Below are positions 8,338-17,977 of a DNA stretch of 64,000 nt, piece after piece. The notes below the pieces were generated by a model. That model worked only from the letters and a program-made list of their open reading frames with translations, was not told the origin of the DNA and made no database searches. The stretch comes from Erythrobacter sp. SCSIO 43205. GTDB taxonomy: Bacteria > Pseudomonadota > Alphaproteobacteria > Sphingomonadales > Sphingomonadaceae. The DNA is taken from contig NZ_CP063202.1 in assembly GCF_019904235.1 (NCBI RefSeq), positions 1,426,001 to 1,490,000 on the forward strand. The letters run 5' to 3'. Every line of letters begins with the position of its first letter. The first letter of the stretch is position 1. The translations under genes and the position numbers were made by a program.

Positions 8338-9480
8338 TCAGGCCGCCTGATCCGGCGCATCCCATGTTAAGTGGCGGTCATTGATCACCACCATGTTCTC
8401 AGGTCGGATGAATTCCGCGTCTGATTGATAGCCAAGCAGCTGTTTTGCCGGCAGTTCAAGGTTGCGCATCAGAATCCGCGATTCTTCCGAGTTAAAGTCA
8501 GAAAGTCCGCGTGCCAGTTCGTTTCCGTCTTGATCGTAAATGTGCAGAACATCCCCGCGAGTGAAGTCTCCTGTCACAGCGGCCACGTCGTTTCGGCTGA
8601 TCGCTTTTTCGCCATCGAAATTCTTCGCTGCTTCTTCGGTAATGACGATGCTTCCCGCCATTTGCAGGCGATCAGCAAGCCAGGTTTCCCATGGCGATAC
8701 GGGATCGGGGTTAGGCACACACACGGTGCATTTACGATCCCCGTTCAGGACCGAGGAGAGAGGGTGTTCTACATCGCCATTGGCGATATAGGCGGTGCAG
8801 CCAGCGTTCTGAGCCATATTGGCAGCCTGCAATTTGGTGAGCATACCGCCCGATCCAAGCTCGCTAAAACCGCCAGATGCCGCTTCGACGTAGTCGGCAA
8901 CATTGTGAACCTCTTCGACCAATTGCGCGCCTTCTTCATCGGGGTTGCGATCATAAAGGCCGTCTACTCCGGTCAGAATGATGAGGCTCTCTGCCTCGAC
9001 CATCTGAGCGATTTTCGCAGCGAGGCGGTCATTGTCACCTACGCGGATTTCTTCGGTCGTGATCGTGTCATTCTCATTTACGATTGGGACAATTCGCGAC
9101 TCCATCAACCGTGCAACCGTGTTGCGGGTGTTGAGGAAGCGTCGATGGTCTTCGAAGTCATCAAGGACCAGAAGGATTTGAGCGATCTCAAAGCCGAATT
9201 CGAGCCCCACTTGTTTATAAGCATTCAGCAGCAAAGGCATACCGCAAGCAGCCGCTGCCTGTTTGTCGCGCAGGCCAGCAGTTTCAGGGGTCATCCCCAC
9301 GGTTTTCAATCCCAGTGCGACCGCGCCGGAACTGGTCAAGATAACTTCGTAACCCTCATCGCGCAGGCGAGCGACATCGTCGAGCAGACGTTGCAGAAAC
9401 CCGAAGCGCGGGGTGAGGCGATCGACATTGGCTAAGAGCCCTGATCCGATTTTGACGACGATACGTTTTGATTTTGGCAT
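8338..9480 (-). CDS. proB: Glutamate 5-kinase
   Basis: This 380-residue enzyme phosphorylates L-glutamate, the first step of proline synthesis. The amino-acid kinase domain covers residues 1-260 (VVKIGSGLLAN, the LTSSGAVALG loop, NENDTITTEEIRVGDNDRLAA and GSGGMLTKLQAA). A C-terminal PUA domain follows, so it is the long bacterial form. Unusually it is not in operon with proA but divergent from proC-proA across a 184-base AT-rich gap. Start is ATG at 9480 with GAGAA upstream. Confidence 0.95.
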   Translation of the reverse strand: MPKSKRIVVKIGSGLLANVDRLTPRFGFLQRLLDDVARLRDEGYEVILTSSGAVALGLKTVGMTPETAGLRDKQAAAACGMPLLLNAYKQVGLEFGFEIAQILLVLDDFEDHRRFLNTRNTVARLMESRIVPIVNENDTITTEEIRVGDNDRLAAKIAQMVEAESLIILTGVDGLYDRNPDEEGAQLVEEVHNVADYVEAASGGFSELGSGGMLTKLQAANMAQNAGCTAYIANGDVEHPLSSVLNGDRKCTVCVPNPDPVSPWETWLADRLQMAGSIVITEEAAKNFDGEKAISRNDVAAVTGDFTRGDVLHIYDQDGNELARGLSDFNSEESRILMRNLELPAKQLLGYQSDAEFIRPENMVVINDRHLTWDAPDQAA

Positions 9481-9509
9481 TAAATTCTCGAATTTTTTAA
9501 AAGTTAAAT

Positions 9510-9540
9510 GGAACGATCGTGCGCTGCACTACGTAGGGAC
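9510..9540 (+). promoter_or_regulatory. EcfG-like promoter and ACTACGTAG palindrome in the proB/proC gap
   Basis: GGAAC at 9510 is followed after 17 bases by CGTA, near the alphaproteobacterial general-stress (EcfG) form GGAAC-N16/17-CGTT. The same segment holds ACTACGTAGGGAC (9528-9540), whose core CTACGTAG is palindromic and recurs at 25488. The surrounding 9481-9664 is markedly AT-rich compared with its neighbours. Confidence 0.35.
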
Positions 9541-9664
9541 TACGCACAAGGCAATGCAAAGTTTCATATTTTTGAAGCAAAGATAAGATACTGAATAAAT
9601 GAAGTAAAAATATGCCCATAGCGGTCATCACTTCAAATCCGAACATTTTATTTATAGAGAAAAA

Positions 9665-10459
9665 ATGAATACTATTGAAAATGCAAATATAATTATGGTT
9701 GGGTGTGGCAAAATGGGTGGCGCTCTTCTTGGCAATTGGGTGAGGTCGGGTGCCAATTTCACTATTGTTGACCCTGCGCTCGAGGTTGAGCCGCCAAGAA
9801 CAACCCTCGTGCGCGACACTGGCGACCTCGCCTCGCGCAAGTTTGATGTCATTATCATCGGCATCAAGCCGCAGCTGATCGAGAGGGTCATGCCGGCCTA
9901 TTCCGGTATGCTGAACGACGATGGATATGTTCTGTCCATCGCGGCTGGCTGCTCGATCGCGAAAATCAAATCGCTCACCGAGGACGCACCGGTCGTTCGG
10001 GTGATGCCCAACCTGCCCGCAGCTGTGGGGCAGGGGGTAAGCGCGCTTTGCGCCAGTGACGACGCCAAAGACGACCACCTAGCCCATGCTCAAGAGTTGA
10101 TGGCTCTCACCGGCACCGCGATCACGGTTGATGATGAAGATCAAATTGATCGTTTTACCGGAATCGCGGGCTCAGGCCCTGGATATATCTTCGAATTCGC
10201 CCACGCTTTTGTTGAAGCAGCGATGGAGCTTGGTTTCGATGAAGAGGCTGCCCGCTCCATGGTGCTTGGCACGATGGCAGGTGCAATCGAAATGGCGCGC
10301 ACGTCGGATGAGAGCCTCGAAACCCTGCGCAATTCGGTGACGAGCAAGGGCGGAACGACCGCCGCCGGTCTCGAAGCATTTAATGGCGATGAGACAATCA
10401 GTAATCGCCTGAAGAGCACAGTGACAGCCGCCTATGAGCGAGCGCTCGAACTCAAGTGA
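9665..10459 (+). CDS. proC: Pyrroline-5-carboxylate reductase
   Basis: The protein has 264 residues. The N-terminal Rossmann motif is [17 protein letters not shown], followed by [21 protein letters not shown], and the signature [17 protein letters not shown] in the helical dimer domain, with a C-terminal [11 protein letters not shown]. It reduces pyrroline-5-carboxylate to proline with NAD(P)H, the last step of the pathway whose other enzymes flank it. The first codons are AT-rich like the upstream gap. The next gene starts 55 bases later. Confidence 0.95.
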   Translation: MNTIENANIIMVGCGKMGGALLGNWVRSGANFTIVDPALEVEPPRTTLVRDTGDLASRKFDVIIIGIKPQLIERVMPAYSGMLNDDGYVLSIAAGCSIAKIKSLTEDAPVVRVMPNLPAAVGQGVSALCASDDAKDDHLAHAQELMALTGTAITVDDEDQIDRFTGIAGSGPGYIFEFAHAFVEAAMELGFDEEAARSMVLGTMAGAIEMARTSDESLETLRNSVTSKGGTTAAGLEAFNGDETISNRLKSTVTAAYERALELK

Positions 10460-10514
10460 CCCGCGCTCACATTCTCAAACACAAATTTCAAATTCGCAAG
10501 AACGGTATCAAACA

Positions 10515-11777
10515 ATGACAGACAACACTCTCGACCCACAAATGCACATCGTTCAACTTGGTGAGCGCGCCAAAGAAGCGGCGCAATCGCTGCGCACCGC
10601 CAGCACCGAAGCGAAGAACACAGCGCTTCTCGAAGCGGCCAAAGCCATGCGCGCGGCTACAGCGCGTCTTGCCGAAGCCAACACCAAGGACGTCGACAGC
10701 GTTCGCGACACAAAGCCGGACAGCTTCATTGACCGACTAAAACTCGACGAAGATCGCATCGAAGCCATGGCGAGCGCGTTGGAGGAGATCGCCAAGCTGG
10801 GCGATCCGGTCGGGCGCAGCCTCGCGACTTTCGATAGGCCCAATGGGCTTAAAATTGAGCGCGTGGCAGTGCCAATCGGCGTTATCGGCATGATCTATGA
10901 GGCTCGCCCGAACGTCGGCTCTGACGCGAGTGCATTGTGCCTGAAATCTGGCAACGCCGTCATCTTGCGCGGCGGTTCGGAGAGCCGTCATTCAACCCGT
11001 GTGATCGTGGAATGTATGCAAGACGGGCTTGAGGCAGCGGGCCTGCCCCGCAACGCTGTTCAAACGGTTCAGACCACGGCGCGCGAAGCGGTGGCCGAAA
11101 TGCTTGGTGCGGTCGATCATATTGACCTCGTGATCCCTCGCGGTGGCCGCGGGCTGACCGAACTTGTTCGCGACAATGCAAAGGTGCCAACGCTCCTCCA
11201 CCTTGATGGCAATTGCCACATCTACATCCATGAAGAGGCGGATTTGGAGAAAGCGGTTGCCGTCGTGCGAAACGCGAAACTGCGGCGCACAGGAATTTGC
11301 GGCGCGGCGGAAAGCCTTGTCGTTGATGCGGCGATTGCGGACAAGGCACTTCCTTTGATTGCCGACGCCATGCCTGATTGCGAGCTTCGCGGAGATGCTA
11401 GCGCGGTCGCCGTGGATGGGCGTATCAAACCTGCGGATGATGCGGATTTTAGCACCGAGTTCCTCGCCGCGGTTCTTTCCGTGAAAGTCGTGTCAGGCGC
11501 TGATGAAGCGATTGCATGGGTCGCCAAGCATAGCTCAGGTCACACAGATGCGATTATGACTGAGAATGGGGAGGTTGCTCGTCAATTCCTCACCCAAATC
11601 GACAGCGCGATTGTGATGCACAACGCCTCCACGCAGTTTGCCGATGGCGGCGAATTCGGGATGGGCGCAGAGATCGGCATTGCAACAGGAAAGATGCACG
11701 CAAGAGGTCCGGTCGGGCTGGAGCAGCTTACCAGTTTCAAATATCTCGTGCTGGGAGACGGCCAGACGCGGAGCTAG
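10515..11777 (+). CDS. proA: Gamma-glutamyl phosphate reductase
   Basis: This is a 420-residue aldehyde-dehydrogenase-superfamily enzyme that reduces glutamyl-5-phosphate to the semialdehyde. Diagnostic segments are [37 protein letters not shown], the catalytic-Cys region [11 protein letters not shown], and [26 protein letters not shown]. The start at 10515 is chosen because the upstream 27 codons are low-complexity and overlap proC, and the product then begins like other ProA proteins. It is cotranscribed with proC. Confidence 0.95.
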   Translation: MTDNTLDPQMHIVQLGERAKEAAQSLRTASTEAKNTALLEAAKAMRAATARLAEANTKDVDSVRDTKPDSFIDRLKLDEDRIEAMASALEEIAKLGDPVGRSLATFDRPNGLKIERVAVPIGVIGMIYEARPNVGSDASALCLKSGNAVILRGGSESRHSTRVIVECMQDGLEAAGLPRNAVQTVQTTAREAVAEMLGAVDHIDLVIPRGGRGLTELVRDNAKVPTLLHLDGNCHIYIHEEADLEKAVAVVRNAKLRRTGICGAAESLVVDAAIADKALPLIADAMPDCELRGDASAVAVDGRIKPADDADFSTEFLAAVLSVKVVSGADEAIAWVAKHSSGHTDAIMTENGEVARQFLTQIDSAIVMHNASTQFADGGEFGMGAEIGIATGKMHARGPVGLEQLTSFKYLVLGDGQTRS

Positions 11778-11805
11778 CGCGAGGCTGAATTGCTGGACCA
11801 CCAGG

Positions 11806-14397
11806 TCAGGCGGCGATTGCATCCTTGTCGTCGTCTGACGCATTGTGTTTACGCGGCTGCGAGGGCTCTGGGCGACCAAACAGGTAGCCTTGGAAGCTTG
11901 AGCAGCCCAAATCGACCATGGCTTTGGCCTGCTGCTCATCTTCGATGCCTTCTGCTGTCACCTCGATGCCAAGCGATTGTGCGAGCGCGACGATAGCGGC
12001 GACCACGGCTTGGCTGCGCGGCGATCCGGCTGCTGCGGACTGTACAAACTCGCGATCGATTTTGATCATCGAGAAGTCCATTTTGTCGATGTAATTGAGC
12101 GACGAATAACCGCTGCCAAAGTCATCGAGTGCAAAGGTCACGCCGAGCTTTTTGAGGCTCCCAAGCAATTGTTCGATCTGGTCGTCCATCTCAAGAACCA
12201 GAGATTCGGTCAGTTCAAGGATCAGCCGGTTGGGTTCCAGCCCGCTGTTCGCGAGTGCCTGAGCAACTGTGTTGAGGAACGTTGCATCGCTCATTTGCAG
12301 CGTCGAGATGTTGACGGTCAGTTTGATGTTGTCTGGCCATGTCGTCGCCTCGCGGCAAGCCTCGCGCAGCATCCATGCGCCAAGGCGCTCAATCAGCAAG
12401 CCTTCTTCCGCAACAGGAATGAACACGTTGGGCGGGACGATACCGCGTTCCGGGTGTGTCCAGCGCATAAGCGCTTCGTAACAAATGATCGAGCGATCCT
12501 CGCCCTTGACGATAGGCTGGTAGCAAACCGACATCTGCCCGTTTTCAAGCGCTGCTTCGAGATCGGATTCAAGGCTGGAGCGGTCTTCGAGTTTTTCCCG
12601 CATGGATTGTTCGTAGATGACTGTTTTGCCGCGGCCACTATCCTTGGCAGCATAAAGCGCGAGGTCGGCGTTGGTCATGTGCACACTGGTGCTGGCCGGA
12701 GTTTCAATTGGGGCAAGCCCGATTGAGGCACCGATCTGGATTTCAAAACCGTCGATCTGGAATGGCTCGCTCACTGCATTGATAATGCGGTCGGAAAGCT
12801 CTTTGGCTTCGTCGATTGGCATCTCGGCAGGGACGATCATTGCAAATTCATCGCCGCCCAGACGGCCGATGATCGCATCCTCTCCAGCAGTTTCGCGGAA
12901 ACGCTTTGCCACTTGCGCAAGAAGCTGATCGCCTGCGCCATGACCGAACACATCGTTGACCTGCTTGAACCGGTCAAGATCGATCAGCGCCAGCACGCGG
13001 GGCTCTGAATAGCTTGTGCGGTTCTCAATCGCCTCTTCGAGCAGAGTGCGGAAATAATCGCGCGAATACAGCTCAGTGAGGCCATCGTGCTGGATCACAT
13101 GGGTGAGCTTCTCATTCGCTTCCTTGATCCCCTTGCGGCTGCGGTTCACCGTGCGCAGCATCAGCAAGGCAGCGATGAAGCCGAAAATAGCAAGCACCAC
13201 CAGAGCAGTCAGCAGGATAACCTGATTTTGCGCACTGCTCAGCCGCGCTTCATTGGCGGCTTTTTCCAACGATAGGGTCGAAATCTGAAGCTCGCGATTT
13301 GCAGCGTCAAAGCGTGCGGCCAAAAGCGCATTGTTTGCGGTCGAGGACAAATTGCGCGCCTGTCCATCAATCCGATAAAACGCCTCAAGATGCTGGGCTG
13401 CAAGTTTGTAGTTTTCTGCCTCGGAATAAACCGCATAGGCAGTCTCGTGAAAATCGCGGAAGAAGGGGGAGGTGGTATTGAGGTCCTCTCCTTCGAAGGT
13501 GCGCGCAAGATACATTCTTGCATCGTCCAGTCGCCCACGTTTCACCGCGATTTGCGCCTTTACACCGTAAAGGAACGGGCGCCATTGCGGCGCACTTGAG
13601 TTCGCGATGTTCAAGCCGAGGCTGACTGTTCTGTCGGCTGCGTCAAGCTTTCCTGCAAGATATTGGGTTGAGGCGATATTGGTAAGGATGCGCGCTTCGA
13701 GAAGCGGGCTATCCATCTGAGATGCAACTTTGAGTGCGGCTCTGAATTCGGCTTCTGCTGCGACAAGCCGGTTTAATTCTTTAAGCGCATTGCCAGTGTT
13801 ATTGTGCGCGGAAAGGGCAAGCGCCGGGTCTTCGGGATAGGCCTCATGGGCCTGTTTGTAATAGCTCAGAACCCGCTCATAGTCGCGCGCGTCGGAATAA
13901 AGTGAGCCGATGTTCTGAAGCACGATTGAGCGGCTGCGATCTTCGCCCAGTGCCTCATACAATTCGTGCGCTTGCAAGAAGCTGTCGAGAGCTTCGCCAT
14001 ACTCGCCCTGGCTTGCCTTAAGACCTGCTTCTGAGCGCAAAAGATCAGCGTGCAATTTTGATCCGGCGAAATTGAGTGTGACCGCTTCAATCGCGCCTTC
14101 GATAATACCGGCCGCCTCGTCAGCGCGGTTCAATCGCATCAAAGCTTCGGCCTCAAGCCACTGCGCGGTCAGACGGCCTTTCTGCGCTTCATCGGTGTCA
14201 CCTGGATAAAGCTGCGCTGCTTTGCGAGCGTGCTTCAGCGCCTCAGCTGAATCCGCCATCATCGTGGCTTTGGCCTGGCTTATCGCGGCATCGAACGTGT
14301 CGTGCTCGGGATGCTCGGCTGCGACGGGAACAGCTGCAAAAGCGACAAGAAGAGGCATTGCGGCAAGGCGCACTCTCTTTTGGCTTTGTTTAAGCAT
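11806..14397 (-). CDS. Membrane TPR-GGDEF-EAL cyclic-di-GMP enzyme
   Basis: The protein has 863 residues from the ATG at 14397, which has GGGGAAAG upstream; a longer frame to 14442 lacks these signals. The order is a signal peptide or anchor (PLLVAFAAVPVAAE), a sensory region of TPR-like helices up to about 380, a transmembrane segment (VILLTALVVLAIFGFIAALLM, about residues 390-410), a GGDEF domain with intact GRLGGDEFAMIV and an EAL domain with YEALMRW, NISTLQM and LDDFGSGYSSL. Both catalytic motifs look intact, so it may make or degrade cyclic di-GMP according to the TPR signal. The gene is convergent with proA, 28 bases apart. Confidence 0.88.
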   Translation of the reverse strand: MLKQSQKRVRLAAMPLLVAFAAVPVAAEHPEHDTFDAAISQAKATMMADSAEALKHARKAAQLYPGDTDEAQKGRLTAQWLEAEALMRLNRADEAAGIIEGAIEAVTLNFAGSKLHADLLRSEAGLKASQGEYGEALDSFLQAHELYEALGEDRSRSIVLQNIGSLYSDARDYERVLSYYKQAHEAYPEDPALALSAHNNTGNALKELNRLVAAEAEFRAALKVASQMDSPLLEARILTNIASTQYLAGKLDAADRTVSLGLNIANSSAPQWRPFLYGVKAQIAVKRGRLDDARMYLARTFEGEDLNTTSPFFRDFHETAYAVYSEAENYKLAAQHLEAFYRIDGQARNLSSTANNALLAARFDAANRELQISTLSLEKAANEARLSSAQNQVILLTALVVLAIFGFIAALLMLRTVNRSRKGIKEANEKLTHVIQHDGLTELYSRDYFRTLLEEAIENRTSYSEPRVLALIDLDRFKQVNDVFGHGAGDQLLAQVAKRFRETAGEDAIIGRLGGDEFAMIVPAEMPIDEAKELSDRIINAVSEPFQIDGFEIQIGASIGLAPIETPASTSVHMTNADLALYAAKDSGRGKTVIYEQSMREKLEDRSSLESDLEAALENGQMSVCYQPIVKGEDRSIICYEALMRWTHPERGIVPPNVFIPVAEEGLLIERLGAWMLREACREATTWPDNIKLTVNISTLQMSDATFLNTVAQALANSGLEPNRLILELTESLVLEMDDQIEQLLGSLKKLGVTFALDDFGSGYSSLNYIDKMDFSMIKIDREFVQSAAAGSPRSQAVVAAIVALAQSLGIEVTAEGIEDEQQAKAMVDLGCSSFQGYLFGRPEPSQPRKHNASDDDKDAIAA

Positions 14398-14468
14398 TAT
14401 CTTTCCCCAACCGAGCCACCGTTCATGGCTCCTTTGAAACACGATCGATTGCGGCTGGCTTGCCTGTC

Positions 14469-17400
14469 TTAGAAGCGCAGGCTGAAGTTTCCTCCAACAA
14501 CCATGCCAGCTTGATCGACCGAATCCCCGGCACTTACGTAACGACCAAAGACACCAAACTCAGAAGATCCGGTTAATTGCGTTGCATAAATTGCCTCAGT
14601 GGTGATCCGGCGTTTCGTGCCAATCCCGAAGGTTTGCGTGACCTTACCGATCTCACCGGTTTCCCGATTGACCACTTGATCGCTGGTGAATTGGAGCTCG
14701 CCATCTTCAACCTGAAGCGGTTGGGCGACCGAGATGCGGAGCATATCGCTGCCCGAAAACAGCCCGCGCTTGGTGGCAGAAAACTGACCCGCTGTGGCCC
14801 AAACCGTGCCTGCGTTAGTGAACAGCTGGTCTTTGGCCGTGCTGGTGCGAGCACCCGTTGCCGACACATCCACGCTGAAGCCAGCACCAAGCGCAACCGA
14901 TGCCGAGAGGGTCATGGCTTCGGTTTGCGAGCCGTTCCCGAGGAAAGCCTCTGTGCCGGTCTGCGTGCCAAGAAGGGCGTCATTCTCATCGAGCATGGTG
15001 AGCTGCGCGCCAAACGACACCGCATCGCTGACCTTTTGTTCAAGATCGAGCGTCAAGGCGTTGGCGGAACGATCACCCAGAGTGCTGCGCAAGAATTGTG
15101 CAACCGTGTCATCTGGTGCAACATCCTCGTTGCCTTCATTGTTTTGCGAATAACCAACGCGAACGGTGGTGTTTTCCGCCAGCTTGTAGCCAGCTTGGGC
15201 AAAGGTTTCGCCCGAAGCAAAGCCCAGAACCGGGTTCACGCCGCCGGTGAACGGATCATGGTCGCTCATAATGCCAAAGCGATAGCCAGACAGCGCCATA
15301 GAGCCTTGCCCATGGCCGAAAGTGAAAGAGGCCTTGCCCGATGGTTCGGTCAGCGTTGCTGCACCGTGGACCATGCGCAGTTGTCCCTGCTGGTCATAGC
15401 GCGGCGCCATTGCGTCATAACGGATCGTCCATTCGCCGTTGATTGCGCCGCCAGATTGGCGAAGCTCGCTGAACCCTGCGCGGCCATTGCCGTTGGCATC
15501 CTGACCACCGCTTTGGATCCAGGTTGAGAACCGTTGGCTCACATAGTCCTGCAGACGTTCAAATCCGCGACCAAGGGCATTGGTGCTTTTGCCATAAGCA
15601 AAAGCTGACACCGGGATGCTGAAATCGCGATAGGTGTTGCCGATGTTTTCGAACCCGGTGAAGAACGCGTTGTTCGTCTCCCAATGGGCTGGGATACCGG
15701 CACCAAGCACATCTGCAGCGCTCAGGTTCCTGCCGTACCAATATTGACCGTTTTGCTCGTAGATTTTGAACGACATAGCGTTGAAGTCGAGCGGCGATTG
15801 CGACGCTGCAACATCCAGCAGACCCCAGCCATAGACTTCATCGGGACCAGGCGCGCCAAGGTCGCGTGCCGAACGGAAGATGATCTGAGCGCTTTCATGC
15901 GGATTGTTGCGCAGCCATGGCCAGCGGTTGTGCAGCAGTGCGACCGCACCTGACACCAGAGGTGCCGCGAACGAGGTGCCCGATCGACGAACCACGCCGC
16001 CTTGTCCGTCCGAAACAAGGATCAACTCACCTGGCGCGACGACGGTGCGCATATAGAGCTTGTTTGCCTCATCACAGCGACCGAACCAGCCAGTCAGGCA
16101 GCCGTTGCCCGGACGGTTGGAGAAGGATGAAATTTCGCCCAGAGGATTGACCGAGCCAACAAAAATCAATGCCGTCTTATCAGCATCTTTGAAGTCGATA
16201 TTCCAGTTTTGCGCGATACCATCGTTACCGGCAGCGAACACAAATACTGTGTCGTCATAGTAGTTATTGACATCCCACCGATCGAGGAAGTCCGCAGTGC
16301 CATCGGTAAAGACAGAACCCTTCTCGCCAAGTGAAATGTTCACCACGCTCACTTTGCCGCCGAGCAGTGGCAAATTTCTCTTCATGTGAACAAGGCCGTT
16401 GCCGACCCCGTTCCACGAACCTTTGCCCTGCGAGTCAAACGGGTTGTAGGTGGCAAGCTTTGCGTCAGGGGCAATGCCCATCACGCCTTCGCCGTCGTGA
16501 GCACCAGCGATAAGGCTGGCAACGCCTGCACCGTGGCCTTTAACGCCCGAAGCGTTGTAGCTTGAACCAGCGGACAAAATGATATTGTTGCCAAGATCAA
16601 GGTCGCTGCTGAAATCGCTGTCGATGATGCCGATGACAGTGTCTTTGCCGGCCCCTTGAATCTGGGTGATGGCCGGCGTCCAGTTGACCGCTGCCATCCA
16701 GTGGTCAACCGCGTCGATACCGGAGTACTGGTTGAGGCTATCATGCCAGTCGAGATAGAACGCCGCGCGCTGTTGCATCGTCCAACGCTCAATCACGGCC
16801 TTGTGGTTCGAGCCGGTTGCACCGTGACGCGCGAACACTTCGCTGACGAGGGTGTCAAAGGACTGCCCTGTCTTGGCAGTGTAGGCCGAACCAAATTGCG
16901 CCTCACCCGAAGCGACAAGGTCAGCCACAGCCGACATCATCCGGTCTGGTGAACCATCACGGACGATTTGGCCGTCGATAAACGTGATGGCATTGAAACG
17001 CTGCTCTACGAGGCTGATCTGGCCGACGTGCGCGTTCCAGAAATCGCCGAGCTGCTGGAGGTTTTGCGCATCAAAGGCACCAATGTTGCCATAGAATGCA
17101 TCAATATCGCCCCAGAACGCAGTGATGTCGCCATAAAACGGGCTGATGTTACCCCAGAACGGATTGATATTGCCGTAGAATGGGCTGATGTCGCCGTAGA
17201 ATGGGCTGATGTGCCCCCAGAAGGCGTCTATATTCCCGTAAAAGGGGCTGATGTCGCCATAAAAGGGGTTGATGTGGCCATAGCGCGGATCGAGAGAGCG
17301 GGTGGTAACAACCCCGCTTGAAGCTGGTGCGATTTCGCTGACGGCTTGCGTTGGCGCGGTGGTCGACAATGCCTGAGCTGTGCCCTCAGTGGCATTGAAC

Positions 17401-17594
17401 GCATCAAGCAGAGCCGTCGGCACGTCAACAACATTCGATGCTGCTGGAACACTCATTACATACGCGCTTGACGCAGAATTATCAGCGTCTGTGCTTACGC
17501 CCGCGTCAACATCGGCAGTATTCGCATGGGCGGTTCCCATCAGCGATGCTGCAAGTGCGATCCCTGCGGTGCTTCGTGCAAAAAGTGTCTTCAT
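14469..17594 (-). CDS. Subtilisin-family (S8) peptidase with heptad repeat and C-terminal beta-barrel-like domain
   Basis: This is a 1041-residue exported serine protease. A signal peptide (residues 1-24, ending AHA) precedes an Ala/Thr-rich stretch, ten tandem 7-residue repeats at 105-174, then the S8 domain with the triad Asp325 (GIIDSDF), His354 (GHGAGVASL) and Ser541 (SGTSFAAPLVSG). The C-terminal ~430 residues are rich in alternating hydrophobic strands and end in NFSLRF, a Phe-terminal sequence typical of outer-membrane barrels, so it probably behaves as an autotransporter-like surface protease. The gene stands alone between a 383-base upstream gap and the GGDEF-EAL gene 71 bases downstream. 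Substrate unknown. Confidence 0.87.
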   Translation of the reverse strand: MKTLFARSTAGIALAASLMGTAHANTADVDAGVSTDADNSASSAYVMSVPAASNVVDVPTALLDAFNATEGTAQALSTTAPTQAVSEIAPASSGVVTTRSLDPRYGHINPFYGDISPFYGNIDAFWGHISPFYGDISPFYGNINPFWGNISPFYGDITAFWGDIDAFYGNIGAFDAQNLQQLGDFWNAHVGQISLVEQRFNAITFIDGQIVRDGSPDRMMSAVADLVASGEAQFGSAYTAKTGQSFDTLVSEVFARHGATGSNHKAVIERWTMQQRAAFYLDWHDSLNQYSGIDAVDHWMAAVNWTPAITQIQGAGKDTVIGIIDSDFSSDLDLGNNIILSAGSSYNASGVKGHGAGVASLIAGAHDGEGVMGIAPDAKLATYNPFDSQGKGSWNGVGNGLVHMKRNLPLLGGKVSVVNISLGEKGSVFTDGTADFLDRWDVNNYYDDTVFVFAAGNDGIAQNWNIDFKDADKTALIFVGSVNPLGEISSFSNRPGNGCLTGWFGRCDEANKLYMRTVVAPGELILVSDGQGGVVRRSGTSFAAPLVSGAVALLHNRWPWLRNNPHESAQIIFRSARDLGAPGPDEVYGWGLLDVAASQSPLDFNAMSFKIYEQNGQYWYGRNLSAADVLGAGIPAHWETNNAFFTGFENIGNTYRDFSIPVSAFAYGKSTNALGRGFERLQDYVSQRFSTWIQSGGQDANGNGRAGFSELRQSGGAINGEWTIRYDAMAPRYDQQGQLRMVHGAATLTEPSGKASFTFGHGQGSMALSGYRFGIMSDHDPFTGGVNPVLGFASGETFAQAGYKLAENTTVRVGYSQNNEGNEDVAPDDTVAQFLRSTLGDRSANALTLDLEQKVSDAVSFGAQLTMLDENDALLGTQTGTEAFLGNGSQTEAMTLSASVALGAGFSVDVSATGARTSTAKDQLFTNAGTVWATAGQFSATKRGLFSGSDMLRISVAQPLQVEDGELQFTSDQVVNRETGEIGKVTQTFGIGTKRRITTEAIYATQLTGSSEFGVFGRYVSAGDSVDQAGMVVGGNFSLRF
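17073..17282 (-). repeat. Ten tandem 21-base units encoding [YW]G-x-I-x-[PA]F
   Basis: Within the S8 peptidase gene, residues 105-174 are ten consecutive 7-residue units such as YGHINPF, YGDISPF, YGNIDAF, WGHISPF and WGDIDAF. Position 1 is Tyr or Trp, 2 Gly, 4 Ile, 7 Phe in all ten. The repeat sits between the signal region and the catalytic domain, as a prodomain or surface tether would. The DNA copies have diverged, so the array is old or under selection at protein level. Confidence 0.9.
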
Positions 17595-17977
17595 GACTGT
17601 TACCTTAGTCTCTCAATCGAGGTCGAAATGGTCCATCTACGAAGCTCTAATTACGGGGAGCAGATGTGCGCCGAGTTCATGCAAATGGTTAAAAATTTAA
17701 GAGTTTTGCGGCTCGGTGGCCTGACCTGAAATGCTGCATTTCGGACCGCTTTTGCGAGAATGTGCGAGGTCCACTGGTTAAACCTGAGTAAACGAGCCGC
17801 GTGCTCTTGAATTCGCCAATTTGTCGGACTTGAGAAAATTAACAGACCGCCGTCGGAAAGGGCGCGTTTGAAAGGCGGAGGAGGTCAGTGGATGCGAATC
17901 GGTCGTTGAGACAACGAAGCGTCATGTCGGACACGCCGGACTTTAGGGCCGGGAATAACCCGTGAGCAATCTGTGTA
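17595..17977. other. 383-base gap between response regulator and S8 peptidase genes
   Basis: No convincing gene is seen. It must hold the end of the response-regulator operon and the minus-strand promoter of the peptidase. An AT-rich palindromic run (TTAAAAATTTAA, about 17689-17700) could act as an upstream element for that promoter. No terminator hairpin with T-run is evident. Confidence 0.5.

Noticed and set aside
8425..9435. 336-codon plus-strand frame opposite proB
   Set aside because: Antisense shadow of a clear glutamate kinase gene.
17073..17282. Possible CRISPR-like or minisatellite array
   Set aside because: The 21-base periodicity is in frame and encodes a regular heptad; there are no spacers.
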